DNA from: Mixophyes australis
Taxonomy: Eukaryota; Chordata; Amphibia; Anura; Limnodynastidae
Length of the DNA: 64,000 bases
Direction: 5' to 3'
Assembly: GCA_036250195.1 (NCBI GenBank)
Contig: JAVHZZ010000005.1
Span: forward strand, 68,259,505-68,323,504
Shown piece after piece: positions 49,063 to 60,890 of the stretch. The translations under genes and the position numbers were made by a program. Numbering within the stretch: position 1 is the stretch's first letter; each line of letters opens with the position of its first letter. The notes beneath the pieces are model-generated. The model was given only the letters and a program-made list of their open reading frames with translations. It was not told the origin of the DNA and searched no databases.

Positions 49063-49869
49063 ACTATTACCATTCATACTATTCCTACTATTAACATGCA
49101 AAGGATGGTGGAGGGCCTATCAGGGATTAAACTCTATTTTTCCTAATTTTCACTAATAATGTTTGGGTGTAATATACACCCAAAGACGAGTGCTCAATTG
49201 CTAAGAGTCATTGATGAAGAGGAAGACAAGCAGGCTTGTCTGTAGAATTTGCAGGCAAATTGTGCTGCGTTATATAGGTAACACCCAAAGAGAAGAGCTC
49301 CATTGCTCCATTGCTAATTGTAATTGCTGAAATAGAAATAATAGGGCTGACAATCTTGGTCTAAATCTGCAGTTACATTTTATTGTACCATAGCTCACTG
49401 CGAAACAGGAGAGGTGGCAGGGTTTAGTGATAATCTTCCTCAAACAATACTAATTCATCCCACCATCATAGAAGTCTATGTAGTATGATGTAAATGCTGA
49501 TAATGGCCTTCCAAAGGGAATGACTAGTTGATTTTAGGGCAGAGCTGTCATGATTTTTGGGCAATTCTTTTACAGCACAGCAAATATCAAAATGTTGAGC
49601 TGACTCGTCTGCATCACCACTGGGTGTCTTGGGAAAGCAATTTCTTTTACAACAAGCAGTTGCCAGAGAAACTGAAGGAGAAGACGTCCCAACAAGATGT
49701 TGATAAGTCTGGGATCCTTGCAAAGAAAATTAAGTATTTAATCTACAATTAAAATAAAGTTAGCACATTAGTTTGTTTTATTGCACACTACAATTTTCTG
49801 TAGCACCTTTTCAAAATGTATTATTAAGGCAATCACTTGACTCAAGCTAACCGTGTCTGCACTTTCTTC

Positions 49870-50390
49870 ACAGGTAACTACTTCGCTGGACTAAAGTATA
49901 TTCCCCAAAAAATGCTAGTCTTCTTGCAGCTGCTGCATTCTCCTACATGCTGTTGCTGAAACCAGATATTGACTATAAATGTTTCTGGACACAAACAGCA
50001 TCTCCTGCATGTCATTTTTAAAAAGTTCTGTAACACCAAATTGATAGTGTGTGCAAAACAGGAAATGTGATGGAATTCAACCCCGCTGTAATGCTTGACC
50101 AATATTGGGGTCGTAATCAGAAATGACATATCCTCAGGAGAGTCCAAGCAGGATAGCCATCTTTCAGTGACATCCCTTAGTTTTTGGAACAGTTTGTCAG
50201 CTGTATGCCTCTTACTGAAGCCGCTGATACACATAGTAGCCTACTTCTCAAAAATGTGATGTACCTGGGTACATACTGCTGCTGTCCATGCTGGGGAAGG
50301 CGAATGACCAACCCAGTGGGCTTTCACAGTCATATAATCTTTAGTTTGCCCAGTTCCGCTTGTACACATATCTGTGGTTAAGTGTACAGT
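49870..50390 (-). pseudogene. hAT transposase fragment
   Basis: Minus-strand text carries two hallmarks of hAT transposases. LTTDMCTSG..TKDYMTVKAHWV (near 50380-50310) corresponds to the catalytic LTTDxWTS block with Trp changed to Cys. FHHISCFAHTINLVLQNFLK (near 50075-50020) corresponds to the conserved HxxCFAHxLNLV block. A stop lies between them (about 50248, just before CISGFSKRHTADKLFQKL), and frameshifts follow NFLK, where the next frame continues DMQEMLF. The C-terminal dimerisation region cannot be recognised in 49466-49760. Inactive. Confidence 0.88.
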
Positions 50391-51322
50391 GGGTAGAATG
50401 CCATTTTGTCGCCCAATAATTAAATTTTTAGGAACTTTCTGGTACAGGAGAGAATTAGCTTTTCAAGTAAAATGGTATAGTGATGACACATGCTAACAGG
50501 GACAGAACACCTCAATTAAATGTCTTAAACCAACTGTATTAATAGTGGACATTGGACGCAGATCTAACACTAGCATAGTACCCAGGGCGTCTGTGATCCG
50601 CTTTGCGACTGGATGACAGGTTTCATTCTTGCTTCCTCTTGCAGAGGATTGTTTAACTGCCAATTGTTGGTTCAGGGGATATTGATTATGAAGGTGTTGG
50701 GGAGGAAGATTGCAGGTGCTGGGATGTAGATGAGAGAAGGGAGGTAGATTATGCTGGACTGCTTGTTGTTATTTTTTTTAACCGAAGTTTCTGATTTTCC
50801 CAACAGTTTTCCAAGAACTCGCTGAAAAATGACCAAACATGGATGAGGATCCCAGATGGTTAAGGTCCCTACCTCTACTGAGTGTGGCTTTAAAAACGCT
50901 ACAAATGGATAGACAACTCTTGCCAGGATTTGTGTAAAAACAATTCCACACTTAAGAGGTGGATTTTTGGTCTTATGCCCAGGCATGACAATGGCCTTTT
51001 TGTTATCACTGGCAAGAACTGCAGCAATTTTTCTTTTCAAGTGTATGAAAATCATATTGTGACATAGGAGGTGTTCAAAATTGAATACAAAATGACTGGA
51101 AATTAGTGTTACTGAGGGTAATAATAATGTAGCTACAAAATAATACCTAAATTATGTTATTTTAGCACCAATAAATGTAATTTTTTTTAACAAATTGCAA
51201 AACAAAACCAAAACCAAAACACGCAAGGGCGGTTTTGCAAAACCAAAACCAAAACCAAAACACGACGGTAATCCAGATCCAAAACCAAAACACGGGGGTC
51301 AGTGACCATCTCTAAGTATAAT

Positions 51323-53296
51323 GGATTGTGAAATAGAGAGATGCTTTCTTTTTCAACTATTTTTGTAGAATCTGGAACTGAAAGTCTGAATCCATGCTTC
51401 AAGTTCCAGTTTGCATGCCCGAGCTAACATACAAGTTCATGCATATGCAGAGTGTCCCAGGACTGGCTTGGAAAGTGGGAAGATTTCTCGTACCACTGCC
51501 AGCCAGCATCACCAAGCAGCTGAGCCCTGCTCAGGTGCCCTGGTGACATTTTCTTAATAAATTGCCCAATAAGAGATTTCACTGTGCTTCACAGCAATGC
51601 AAAATCTTTTTATCAGAGGGGTGTTAATAAATACACCCCTATATGTGGGTATAGATTTCAGTGATGTTTAAATCAGGGAGAGTTTCAGCCATAAACTGGT
51701 TGAGTTCAAGCACCCAACTGCATCCTGCAGGGAGAGATCTAAGTGTGTGATGTATTTTTATTTTATTTAAAGATATTAAAAAGTAGCTGGAAATAGCTAG
51801 AAATGTGTAGCCCTGTGTGACATTACTCTAATAAATATAGTTTAGGAGGGAATACAGAGATACAATAGAGAAGAACCATGCACAGATGCTAGAAAAAAGT
51901 AATAATTGTACTATTGGGAATTAATACTTCAATGGAAAGTTAGTGGATGTGTGCCTAACAATACCTATTCCAATGTTGAAGCTGAAACTGAAAATGAAGG
52001 CTCACTTCTCTTACACAAATCAACGTAGGCACTTCAAGTAGTGTAATGTACACAATAGAACACAACAATCATTATTTGACCTACCAACAAGCTAGATTTC
52101 AGTTAAACTTATGCAGCAATTAAACTTATGCAGCAAGGAAATTAGTATTGGTTAAAATCAATTACCTTTATTTTGCTGGCTCCCACAGCCTACTACTACC
52201 CGAGACAGCTGCCTCACTATAGGCACATCAATGGATGCTGATCTCTACAGCAAAATATGCACAAATACATAAGGCTGACTTTCAAAAAAGCAATTCATAT
52301 CTAGATATGCACCAATATATTCTGTTTACATTAAAAAATGTAAATATGAAAATACTCTACACACATACTGTAGATAATAAAAAAGTGCTGTGGAAAGCTG
52401 TTTTGTCAAGACATGTTTACTTATTTTTTTCATAACAAACAGGTTATTAAGCAATTAAACTTGGCAAGTGTTCAGGGCCTGACCACAAGGAGAACGGAAA
52501 AAGAAAGGTACTTCATATATTTTCACCAAGAACGGAAGCAGGGGTGTGGGTATGGGTTAAAGGTATTTCTTTATAGTGAGAAATGGTAAACACAGACCCT
52601 GTCATATGCAAGCAGGTGCCCAGTAAACATACAAAGCACCAGCAACAACAACAAAAACACATTATAATTTTATTTAGTATCTGCTCCCTTCCATAGTTAA
52701 TTGTCAATCATTTTAAAAAAAAAACACTAAGTAATCTAAAAAAGTGAAGCAGTAACTTTAAATCACTAAGCAAGAAAGGAACTGAAATAAATTATTGTGT
52801 TTGAAGCTGCCGCTACACAAGCTATCAGATGACTTATGGCATCTTAAAATGGCAAAATGTTATCAGACTTCATGCTAACCACCCACGTGCAGATTTCATC
52901 TATCAATTTTGTAGTTTGTTTGTAGCCTCCTAAATGATCCAAAACAGTTAGATTTAATACAACAGGATAGGAAACTAGGTTGTTTAATGGCATCCACAGG
53001 TGCATTTTTAAGGGTCCAGACACGTAAATTTAACAGGTCAAGTAAATTTCACAGAAAAATAACTAGCATGCAGACTTGCTAAATATAGCTTTTAAGGCTC
53101 CTGATATGAATGCAATGAAAAGTATTCATAGTTACTGCAAACAGAGTTTTTTTGAACACAGGTCACACAGGTAAGATCAAAATGCAGTCAATGTTAATAT
53201 AGGCATCACAGGTCCATAGGCACAACAGGTAATGCTGGCTAGATGTATTGCAGATCTCAGAGTCAGACAGGCAGGGGTTAATGCAGAATAGTATGG
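51323..53296. other. Intergenic, nothing firmly recognised
   Basis: AT-rich. TTAAACTTATGCAGCA is repeated in tandem at about 52104-52135. No gene or recognised element. Confidence 0.55.
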
Positions 53297-53304
53297 CACT
53301 AGTC

Positions 53305-53497
53305 CAGGGTTTTCAAAACCCAGTCCGCAGGGCTCCCCAACAGTGCAGGTTTTCTGGATCACATGTGACATAATTAGGACCACCTGTGGATCTGTTACAA
53401 TCTGTCAGTCAGTAATGAATACACCTGTGCTCCAGCAAGGAGATATGGGAAACCTGCACTGTTGGGGAGCCCTGAGGACTGGGTTTGGGAAACCCTG
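53305..53497. mobile_element. hAT-type MITE, TIR CAGGGTTT
   Basis: The left side reads CAGGGTTTTCAAAACCCAGT, CCGCAGGGCTCCCCAACAGT. The right side, read inward, is CAGGGTTTCCCAAACCCAGT, CCTCAGGGCTCCCCAACAGT. These match over about 55 bases. A perfect 8-bp duplication CACTAGTC lies at 53297-53304 and 53498-53505. At 193 bases it is a compact element with no coding content. Confidence 0.96.
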
Positions 53498-53505
53498 CAC
53501 TAGTC

Positions 53506-54130
53506 TGATGGAGAGGGCAGCTCACAGTAGCAGGTAGTAAGCAACCAGAATGTATTTGGCAGATTCAGGTCACAGTGCAAAGGCACACTGGATCAAGCAG
53601 GAAATAAAAAGACTTGGTAATGCTGGTATCTGGGTATAAAAGAGGCAGTGCAGGTACAAGGAGACACTGGATATCAGGCTCAAATGGTGAAGTACAGATG
53701 TAGGTTACCAGGTTTAGCCAAGTGACAGGAGGCAACAGATGATCCACAGGAAAATCAGGCAAACCAAGGGTCAGAAGCTGGAGGACCCACAATGATACCA
53801 GGGAGTAAGCAGGAGCAAGGTCAAACAAAGCCAGGGTCTTGGGTCACAATCAAAGGTGCAAAATGATGGAACGGGCAAAAGTCAGATAATCAGGAGAACA
53901 GCAGGCACAATAACACAGGAGTACTAACAGGGACCAGAAGCAGCAAGCAATTGATGAACTCCAAGGAGCAACGTTTGAGGTGGATATATAAGGCAGTGGA
54001 CAGGTGCAGGTGATTATCAGGAAAGGAGCTTAACTCCTGCAGGTGAGGTGTAAATGTCCAATGGTAAAACAGCACACCTCTGGTAGCATAGAGGTGCTGT
54101 AGGCCAGATATAAATTAGGATCAGAGTCCT
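53506..54130 (-). repeat. Unclassified purine-rich interspersed repeat
   Basis: The plus strand is purine-biased with repeated CAGG/AGCAGG/CAAGG words (GGTCAAACAAAGCCAGGG, AGGAGCAAGGTCAAAC). On the minus strand it reads in the same 'tcctg/ttgacc/ctgcc' style as 42236-43230. No coding frame, LTR pair or tRNA head is visible, so the class is open. Confidence 0.4.
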
Positions 54131-54194
54131 AACAATAGCCAAATTACACTCATGGAAGAGAAGACCCTGAACAGATGCCATCAGTTCTGACTAC

Positions 54195-54900
54195 TACAAT
54201 CATCATAATCATGATTGTTTACTTATAAGCCACCACAGATTCCATAGCATCAGAAAATCATCTTACAGATATGACAAACGTGAGTACAGTAATTATAATG
54301 GCAGCTACAGATCATAACTGTAACAAGAATACAATTAAGCATAGTAATGCCTTCATGGATGGTCTTGAGGTAGCAATAATAGCATGAGATAGTGGAGGAT
54401 TTAGCTTAAGACATGACATTAAGGTTTTATTAGGGATATGGAACATAAGGAGGAAAGGACCCTGCCTGCGAGAGCTTACATTCTAAAGGGAGGGGTAATG
54501 AGACACAGTAGGAGGAAATGGGTCAACAGAGGATGGGGTTAATGGGTGAGGCAGAGAGAGTGGACATGAGAGTTTAGTGTGTAGTATAGACAAACATGAA
54601 GAGATGAGTTTTGAAGGATTAGAAACTGGTGCAGACTCTGGTATGATGAGGCAAGGAGTTCCATAGGTGGGGGACATTATGGGAAAGCTCTTGGACACAG
54701 GGGTGGAAGAAAGTAATGAGGGGGAAAGAGTTGTAGGTCAGAGGCAGAGGAGAGTGGATGTGCTGTTGTGTATGACAAGGTCAGGGATATCTGGAGGGGA
54801 AACTTTGGTGAGGGCCTTGTGTTGAACAGTTGAAACTTAATTCATGAGGCAATGGGGAGCTTGTGAAGGGATTTACATGGAGGAGCAGCAGATGAGGAGC
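54195..54900 (-). mobile_element. L2-type LINE 3' end, minus strand, decayed
   Basis: On the minus strand the frame text KLFNTRPSPKFPLQISLTL, SSASDLQLFPPHYF, PTYGTPCLIIPESAPVSNPS is the L2 C-terminal pattern. It is followed by GAATGTAAGCTCTCGCAGGC, AGGGTCCTTTCC and a long 3' end to about 54195 with GATGCTATGGAATCTGTGG. Stops and frameshifts are present. Confidence 0.75.
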
Positions 54901-57900
54901 AGTTATTTACTAACATTTCTGAAATTGTCAAATCATCTGTCCTAAATTTTAGCCGCTAATCAGATTTTTCTTGTAATGGGCTGATATCTAATGTTAGCAA
55001 ATAACTGAATATTATTTTGTAAAATATATTTCATTAGTGTGACTTGTTTCGTCAAGGTCATTGCTGATGTAATCATTGATGTGAAAGGGGGTGTTGTGTG
55101 ATACCAGCCATGTAATAATGTTTAAAATGTTCTATGTGATGTCATACACGATTAATAACGTAATTTATCATGTCATCAGAAAATGTTTGGATGGTGTCAG
55201 CTAACATTGAACAAAACCCTATAGCCTGTGATTTATTTTAGCTTTGGACACTACCATAATTATGCTTTTGACAGACATATAGACCAGGTTTCTTTGGCTA
55301 TATTCCTGAATAAGGTACACAGGCTTTGCTGGGAACTGTAACATCTGAAGTAAACTTGAAAAAAGGCTGGCAGGGAGATAGCAGATGACAACAAGAGGAA
55401 TTGTAGCATGTGCTGATAGAAAGATATACCTCAGAACAATTGAAAAATAAAAAGATATTGGCACAAAACAGGCCATACGCCAATCACACCTACCATACCC
55501 CCAATTTGCAATGGTCATTGTCCTGTTACATTTGGATGTACAACCATTTTATCTGGTCTTTCCCATGGAAAATGGATCAGTTGGCCGTAGGGTAATGAGA
55601 CCAGGGTAGACAATTAAGGACGGTGTTATAGTTTTTCCAGTAATTGAAATACATTTCAATTATTAATCCAGATATTTGTGTACATATATCTAACCAGTGA
55701 CAGTTAGTACAAAGAAATATTAATGATCCTATTGCAAATGTTAAGTGTCACTACTGCATTTTGTTGTTAGGTCTATAAAGGCCAGACTGCAGCGATTGTT
55801 ACATACATTTGTCAGGACACTTTGCAGTTGTGTAGGTGCATCCATACATAGTCCTTAAAATTTTGCTCTGAGCAATTTCTACTTATTGACCAATGATACA
55901 CAGTAGGAGTGATTTTCAGCGATGTCAAGCAGGGTTGACAATCTGGCAAATGTCAAAGTTGATTCTTTATGAAAAGATTGGGTACCATTCAGAAACTAAA
56001 GTAACCAATGACATGAAAATTGGTTTATGGAAACATCTCGTCCTGTTTCTAGTATAGTATAACTCCCATCTGCATCTTCCACATATTCATGGTAGCTCAA
56101 AACCAGATTCATGTATGGATTACTGCAACTTTTTCTACTGCCTTTGTTGTAAAACTATCAAATTCCTCTCACTTGCATTCTCCATATTGTTACTTCGAAA
56201 TTTACATACCGCCACGTCTAAATTTCCACTTCAACCACTGGATAACATAATAAAAAATAGCAAAAATGTGGTGGGACTTGTAGCATCCATAGCACCATTA
56301 GCTTTAATTGGCCCAACTTGAAAAGGATCAAAGATTGTATCTGATTTCTGGTTGCTAGTGACTACAGAATATTTCTGCCATTTGTACTATGTTGCGCAAG
56401 TGTGTTGAAAGAAACAGATGTAGTATGTGAAGGTGTGGAATGAAATAACTGTTAATGTGGGTTGGGAGTATCCTAATTCAATAGAGAAATGTGATGTATA
56501 GAGTAGTACCACTATATCCTGCTCAAAGACAGAGCCAAATGTTTGGGTGTGAGATCATACAGGGCATGGACATAAATAAGACTTAATTATATTTCTATGT
56601 CTTCTGAATTGATGGGGAGTTGAATGTATGTCATTTCTTATTTATGACTTTATTGCTTCTTATGGTCTCAGGCAGAGCAGCCACCCTTTTGCTACACAAG
56701 TCAGAAAGATGGGTTTCCCAGAAGTAGGAAACTCCTATAAGAAGGAAAGGTGTGTATCTACAGAAGTGGCGGGTTGGGCAGGGGGACAGTGGAGCTTCTG
56801 CCTCCCAGGCCGGTCCCATGGTGGACTACCTTGGGCTGGATCACCTACGTTTTTCTTTCCTATAAAATGCTCCTAATAGGTTGCCGAGTCGAGCCTTGCC
56901 CCCCCCCCCCCCCAGGCTAAAATTTTCCAGCCCTCCCCTGATCTACAGTATCCAGTGTAGTAAATGTAGCCTTGTTAATATTACTGATTGCAATCCATAG
57001 GAAAACAACCAATTATAATGCTAGAAAATAAACAAATGCTCGAACTACTAAAACATACAATTATTTTAAAAGGTTGTTAGGCACACAAGCTAACTGTAAC
57101 AGTATCTGATATTGTAGTTCATAGTACTGCAAAAACAATCACTGCAGTACACCCCCTGGTCACACAGATAATAACTTTGTCTATTGTATAGAGAGAAATG
57201 TAATTTTAACCATCCATTATAGAGGGAGTTCCTCCTAGAAAATGCAGATGTGTTTCCATTCTCTTTTTTTACCAGTTGCTTGGCAAAATGTGTAATAATT
57301 ATAATGTCATATTGTCTGGATTCACGGATGTGGAGGTTTATATGATTTAAAGACTGTGGCATTTCACAGGGTAAATAAATTTGTTACATCTCTACTAACA
57401 CCGTGCTCAGTTGTCCATTTGTTTCAGGTTTCTAATTCATACTACATATATTACTTGAAAATAATTATCTACCAAACATCTACTTGACGGTTTGTATATC
57501 ACTTTGCTAACTTTTCCTCCTGTCGGTCATGTGAAAAAGTTTGAGATGACTGCAGAGATAAGATTGCTATTTGCAAGGCAATGCACATATTATTTGTGAG
57601 AAATCAGATGAGATCCTGTTTATCCTGTGCTGCCTGTATATTCTAAATAAACAATACATTATATATTGTCAAGGATCATATTGGATTATACTGAACACAT
57701 AAAAAAACAAAACAAAAACAAACCGAGTGACATATATAGTACATCTGTTTGGTGTGAAACCTCAGATTTTCTGAGTTCAGAATTGGCATGGGCACATTGA
57801 ATATACCCTGAGGTTTATTGGGTAGCATCCTAAGCCAGCCACATCAAACGGTTTGGCCTTTCCACTTGTGCTGAGTATTTATCTGTACTGGCAAGATAAG

Positions 57901-58383
57901 AAATGTGAAATAGCAGTGACTCTTTGATGACTTTGGGTTTTTTCCCCTACTGTGAAGTGATCAGGGCAGTCATTTTTCGAGTGTTTCAACTTGCCAAAAA
58001 GTATCAGGAAAACAATTTTGGTGTAAAATCACGGAACAGGGTGTTAATGCAAATCTTAGGACGTTAAGCTTAATATGCAAACTTTGCCTTTTAGTGGATA
58101 AAAGGATTACTAGTTGATATAAAATAGGCTATTTTGAAAGCCTGCTTTTTAATGGCAGGAAATGTGGTGATGAGCTCTGCCAGTCCATGGTTCAAAACCA
58201 ATAAATAATTGTTTATTTACAAACTACAAACTTAACCAAATTTTTAAGTATGCTACTTAGTAATAACTATAGGACCAAAAGTGCATACCGCAGTACGGTC
58301 CCACTATCTTCTGAAGATAATGTTAGACATTGAACCTTATGGGGAGTGCATTGCGGTAGAGGGATCTTCGGATCTCTCACCAC
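54901..58383. other. Intergenic, nothing firmly recognised
   Basis: A C15 run lies at 56899-56913 in a GC-richer block (56760-56940) that may be a decayed MITE. The open frames in this stretch are short and lack domains. No gene was recognised. Confidence 0.5.
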
Positions 58384-58460
58384 CAGGGCCATCTTTCCAA
58401 AAGGGCATGCTGGGCAATTGCCCAGGGTCCCCACTGGCATAGGGGGCCCCATAGACTGGG
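58384..58460. mobile_element. Left end of a hAT-type MITE (CAGGGCCATCTTT)
   Basis: CAGGGCCATCTTTCCAAAAG, GGCATGCTGGGCAATTGCCC and AGGGGGCCCC resemble the ends of the element at 27266-27550. The opposite end is not found, so it is a truncated copy. Confidence 0.65.
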
Positions 58461-58758
58461 CCGGGAAGAAATGAAAAAATAAAAAAAATAATAATCTTAT
58501 CTGTTTGCGGCGGTAATCCGTCAAATTACCGATATTTAAAACAACAATTTTATTAAAAGCAAAACCAAAATAGCGGCAATTTACGGATTCACTGCTTAAT
58601 ACATTTACCCTCTGGAGTGATTTTTGTGTTGAGAAAACTCATTTACAACCGATTATTTTATAGCACAGCAACCAATTAAGTGCAGATTTATGCTTATTTA
58701 TGTAAACAAAACAACTGATTGACAAATGGCACCCCATACTGGCTATGCAAGTAAATTA

Positions 58759-60440
58759 CGGTGACTATAAAAAGTATATCACCCCATTGCTATTTTTTAC
58801 ATTTTATTTTCTTACATCATGGAATCAAATCAGAGATATTCAAGAATTTTTACCTCTGAACAGCACAAAATACTCTGCAATGTTGAACAAAAAAACTCTC
58901 ACACTTTTCCTTAATTAATTACAAATAAAATACAGAAATCTACATAAGTATTTACCCCCTTTGCGAAGATATATCTTATAAAACCCTGGTGCAATCATAT
59001 GCTTTCAGAGATCTCATAATTCATTGGTTTGAGTCCACCTGTATACAATTGTTTTAACTGATTTCAGAATAAATACACCCGTCTATGAGGGGTTCCATGG
59101 TTGGTTAGTACATTTCTTAAGAACGACATAAAAGAACATTCAAAGCAAAGTAGAGAAAAGGTTACTGGAAAGCTCCAATCAGAGGAAGCATATAACAGAT
59201 TTCAAAGCACTGTCAAATCCATTATTAAGAAATTGAGTAATTATAGTGTAACTGTGAATTTGTCTAGAAATGGTTGTCCCCCAAAATGGAGCATCTATGT
59301 GAAACAGGCCCTTATTCAGTAGACCACCTAAAGGCATATGGTAACTTTGACAAAGTTACAGTCGTTCATGGCAGAGAGGGGAGAAATAGCAAAAGGACTT
59401 TCCATATATGTGCTTTCGGGACTTGGGAGACCCACGTACCAAGTGGAGGAAGATTCTACGGTCTGGGGAGAGCAGGAATGGACTTTTTGGCTTCAACTCT
59501 AGGGGGGCATATTCAATTGTTCCCGTTTTCCGCCGCGGAAAAAGTATTACCATTATTACGGTGATACTAAGCCGAATTTCAGCTCGCAGCTCCCTGAGCC
59601 GCGAGCTAAAATCCAGCGTGAAAGGTACCGTAATAATGGTATTTACACGCATTGTTACCGTAATGACAGCAATAGTGCGCGCAACGCGTTACTTTAGGCA
59701 GTAATGCCAACAATTGAATATGCCCCATGGCACCATATTTGGAGCAAGCCTAGTACTGTGTATTATCTCAAGACCTCTATCCTTACTGTGAAGTATGGTA
59801 GCAGGAGCATAATGCTATTGGGATACTTCTCTGCTTCAGGTACAAGAAAAGGTGTCAAAATAGTGTACAAAATAGATAAAGCAAAATGTTGTCACAGTCT
59901 GCAAGAGAACTAGAAGTTCGGTGAAGATTTGTTTACCAGCAAGCCAGTTGTCAAAATCACACAGCAATAGCAACATCTGACTTAAGATTAAATATAAAAT
60001 AAAATAAAATAAAATAAATATGTCCTGGGGTGGCCTAGTCAAAGCGCAGACCTCAATTCACTTGAGAACCTGTGGATGTATTTGAAAACTGCTGTTTACC
60101 AATGGTCAACATCCAACCTGATTTAACTTAAGCAATATGGCAAAGAAGAATGGGTGAATATTGCAATGTCCAGATGTGCAAAGCTGGTAGAGACATAGCC
60201 AAATAAACTCACATTTGTAATTGCAGTTAAAATTGTTTCTAACAAGCATTATTAGGGTGTGAAAAATATACTTTGGCTGTTTTTTTATTTGTATACAATT
60301 CAGAAAATGCTTTAGGGTTGTTTTCAATTAACATTACAATATATTTTATGTTAATTACAAAATGAATCAATTTCATTCCGTGATGTAAGAAAATAAAATA
60401 TGAAAAATGTCAAATGGGTGAATACTTTGTATAGTCACCG
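58759..60440 (+). mobile_element. Second Tc1/mariner transposon, decayed, with nested MITE
   Basis: The left end CGGTGACTATAAAAAGTATA and, inward from the right, CGGTGACTATACAAAGTATT are inverted. TA flanks both ends (58757-58758 and 60441-60442). The transposase is badly mutated. The best piece is near 60030, WPSQSADLNSLENLWMYLK, the region of the third acidic catalytic residue. It is a different and older Tc1 family than the one at 27996. A MITE interrupts it at about 59504-59726. Confidence 0.92.
59504..59726. mobile_element. MITE nested in the second Tc1
   Basis: The left end GGGGCATATTCAATTGTT is a perfect 18-base inverse of the right end. The inside is GC-richer with CCGCCGCGG, CGCGAGC and GGTACCGTAATAATGGTA blocks, forming further inverted pairs. 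The target duplication is unclear because the left flank is a G run. Confidence 0.9.
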
Positions 60441-60749
60441 TACACTTGTTCTTTGGATCACATGAATGTTTACAAGAGACACATCCAACAACAAATAACT
60501 ATTTCATCAAACAAGGTCAAAATGATAGGACATTGCTGAACACACGTTTTTTGATTAACCATTAATTAAGCCTTTTTGTGACAGGAAAATTATATTTAAA
60601 ATAAACTATAAAAATACAAGATTATCTAATATCCAAGAGCATTCACAGCTACACATGTAACCATCTTGCCTACCTTGATATTATTTATTGTATTTCTACT
60701 GTATATGTTCTTGAGACTACTTAGCCTGGGAAATTAATAGTATATATAT
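60441..60749. other. Intergenic, nothing recognised
   Basis: AT-rich spacer between the second Tc1 and a palindromic MITE. Confidence 0.6.
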
Positions 60750-60890
60750 TTACTAAACTGCGGGTTTGAAAAAGTGGAGATGTTGCCTATAGCAACCAAT
60801 CAGATTCTAGCTGTCATTTATTTAGTGCATTGTAAAAAATGACAGCTAGAATCTGATTAGTTGCTATAGGCAACATCTCCACATTTGCCT
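60750..60890. mobile_element. Palindromic MITE, copy 5, right end lost
   Basis: The left arm is complete (TTTACTAAACTGCGGGTTTG, AGTGGAGATGTTGCCTATAG). The right arm stops after GGCAACATCTCCACATTTG. The centre is TTTATTTAGTGCATTGTAAA, as in copy 1. Confidence 0.9.

Larger units (their letters stand above)
48422..51314 (-). mobile_element. hAT element B with transposase remnant and tandem array
   Basis: A perfect 8-bp duplication AGTATAAT is at 48414-48421 and 51315-51322. TIRs are TAGAGATGGGCGGGTCCG (left) and, inward from the right, TAGAGATGGTCACTG. The left subterminal region has CCGAACCCACCCGAAC and CGAATCGAAATCGAGG motifs, then a GC-rich block (GATCTCGGGGCTCGG), then three 100-bp repeats. 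The right subterminal region has AAACCAAAACCAAAAC repeats. The 2.9-kb body carries hAT transposase remnants on the minus strand. The layout matches element A, so they are one family. Confidence 0.95.

Noticed and set aside
50672..51055. 127-codon minus-strand frame in hAT element B as the transposase N-terminus
   Set aside because: No BED zinc finger or other hAT motif can be seen; position fits but the text does not, so I left it out of the transposase call.
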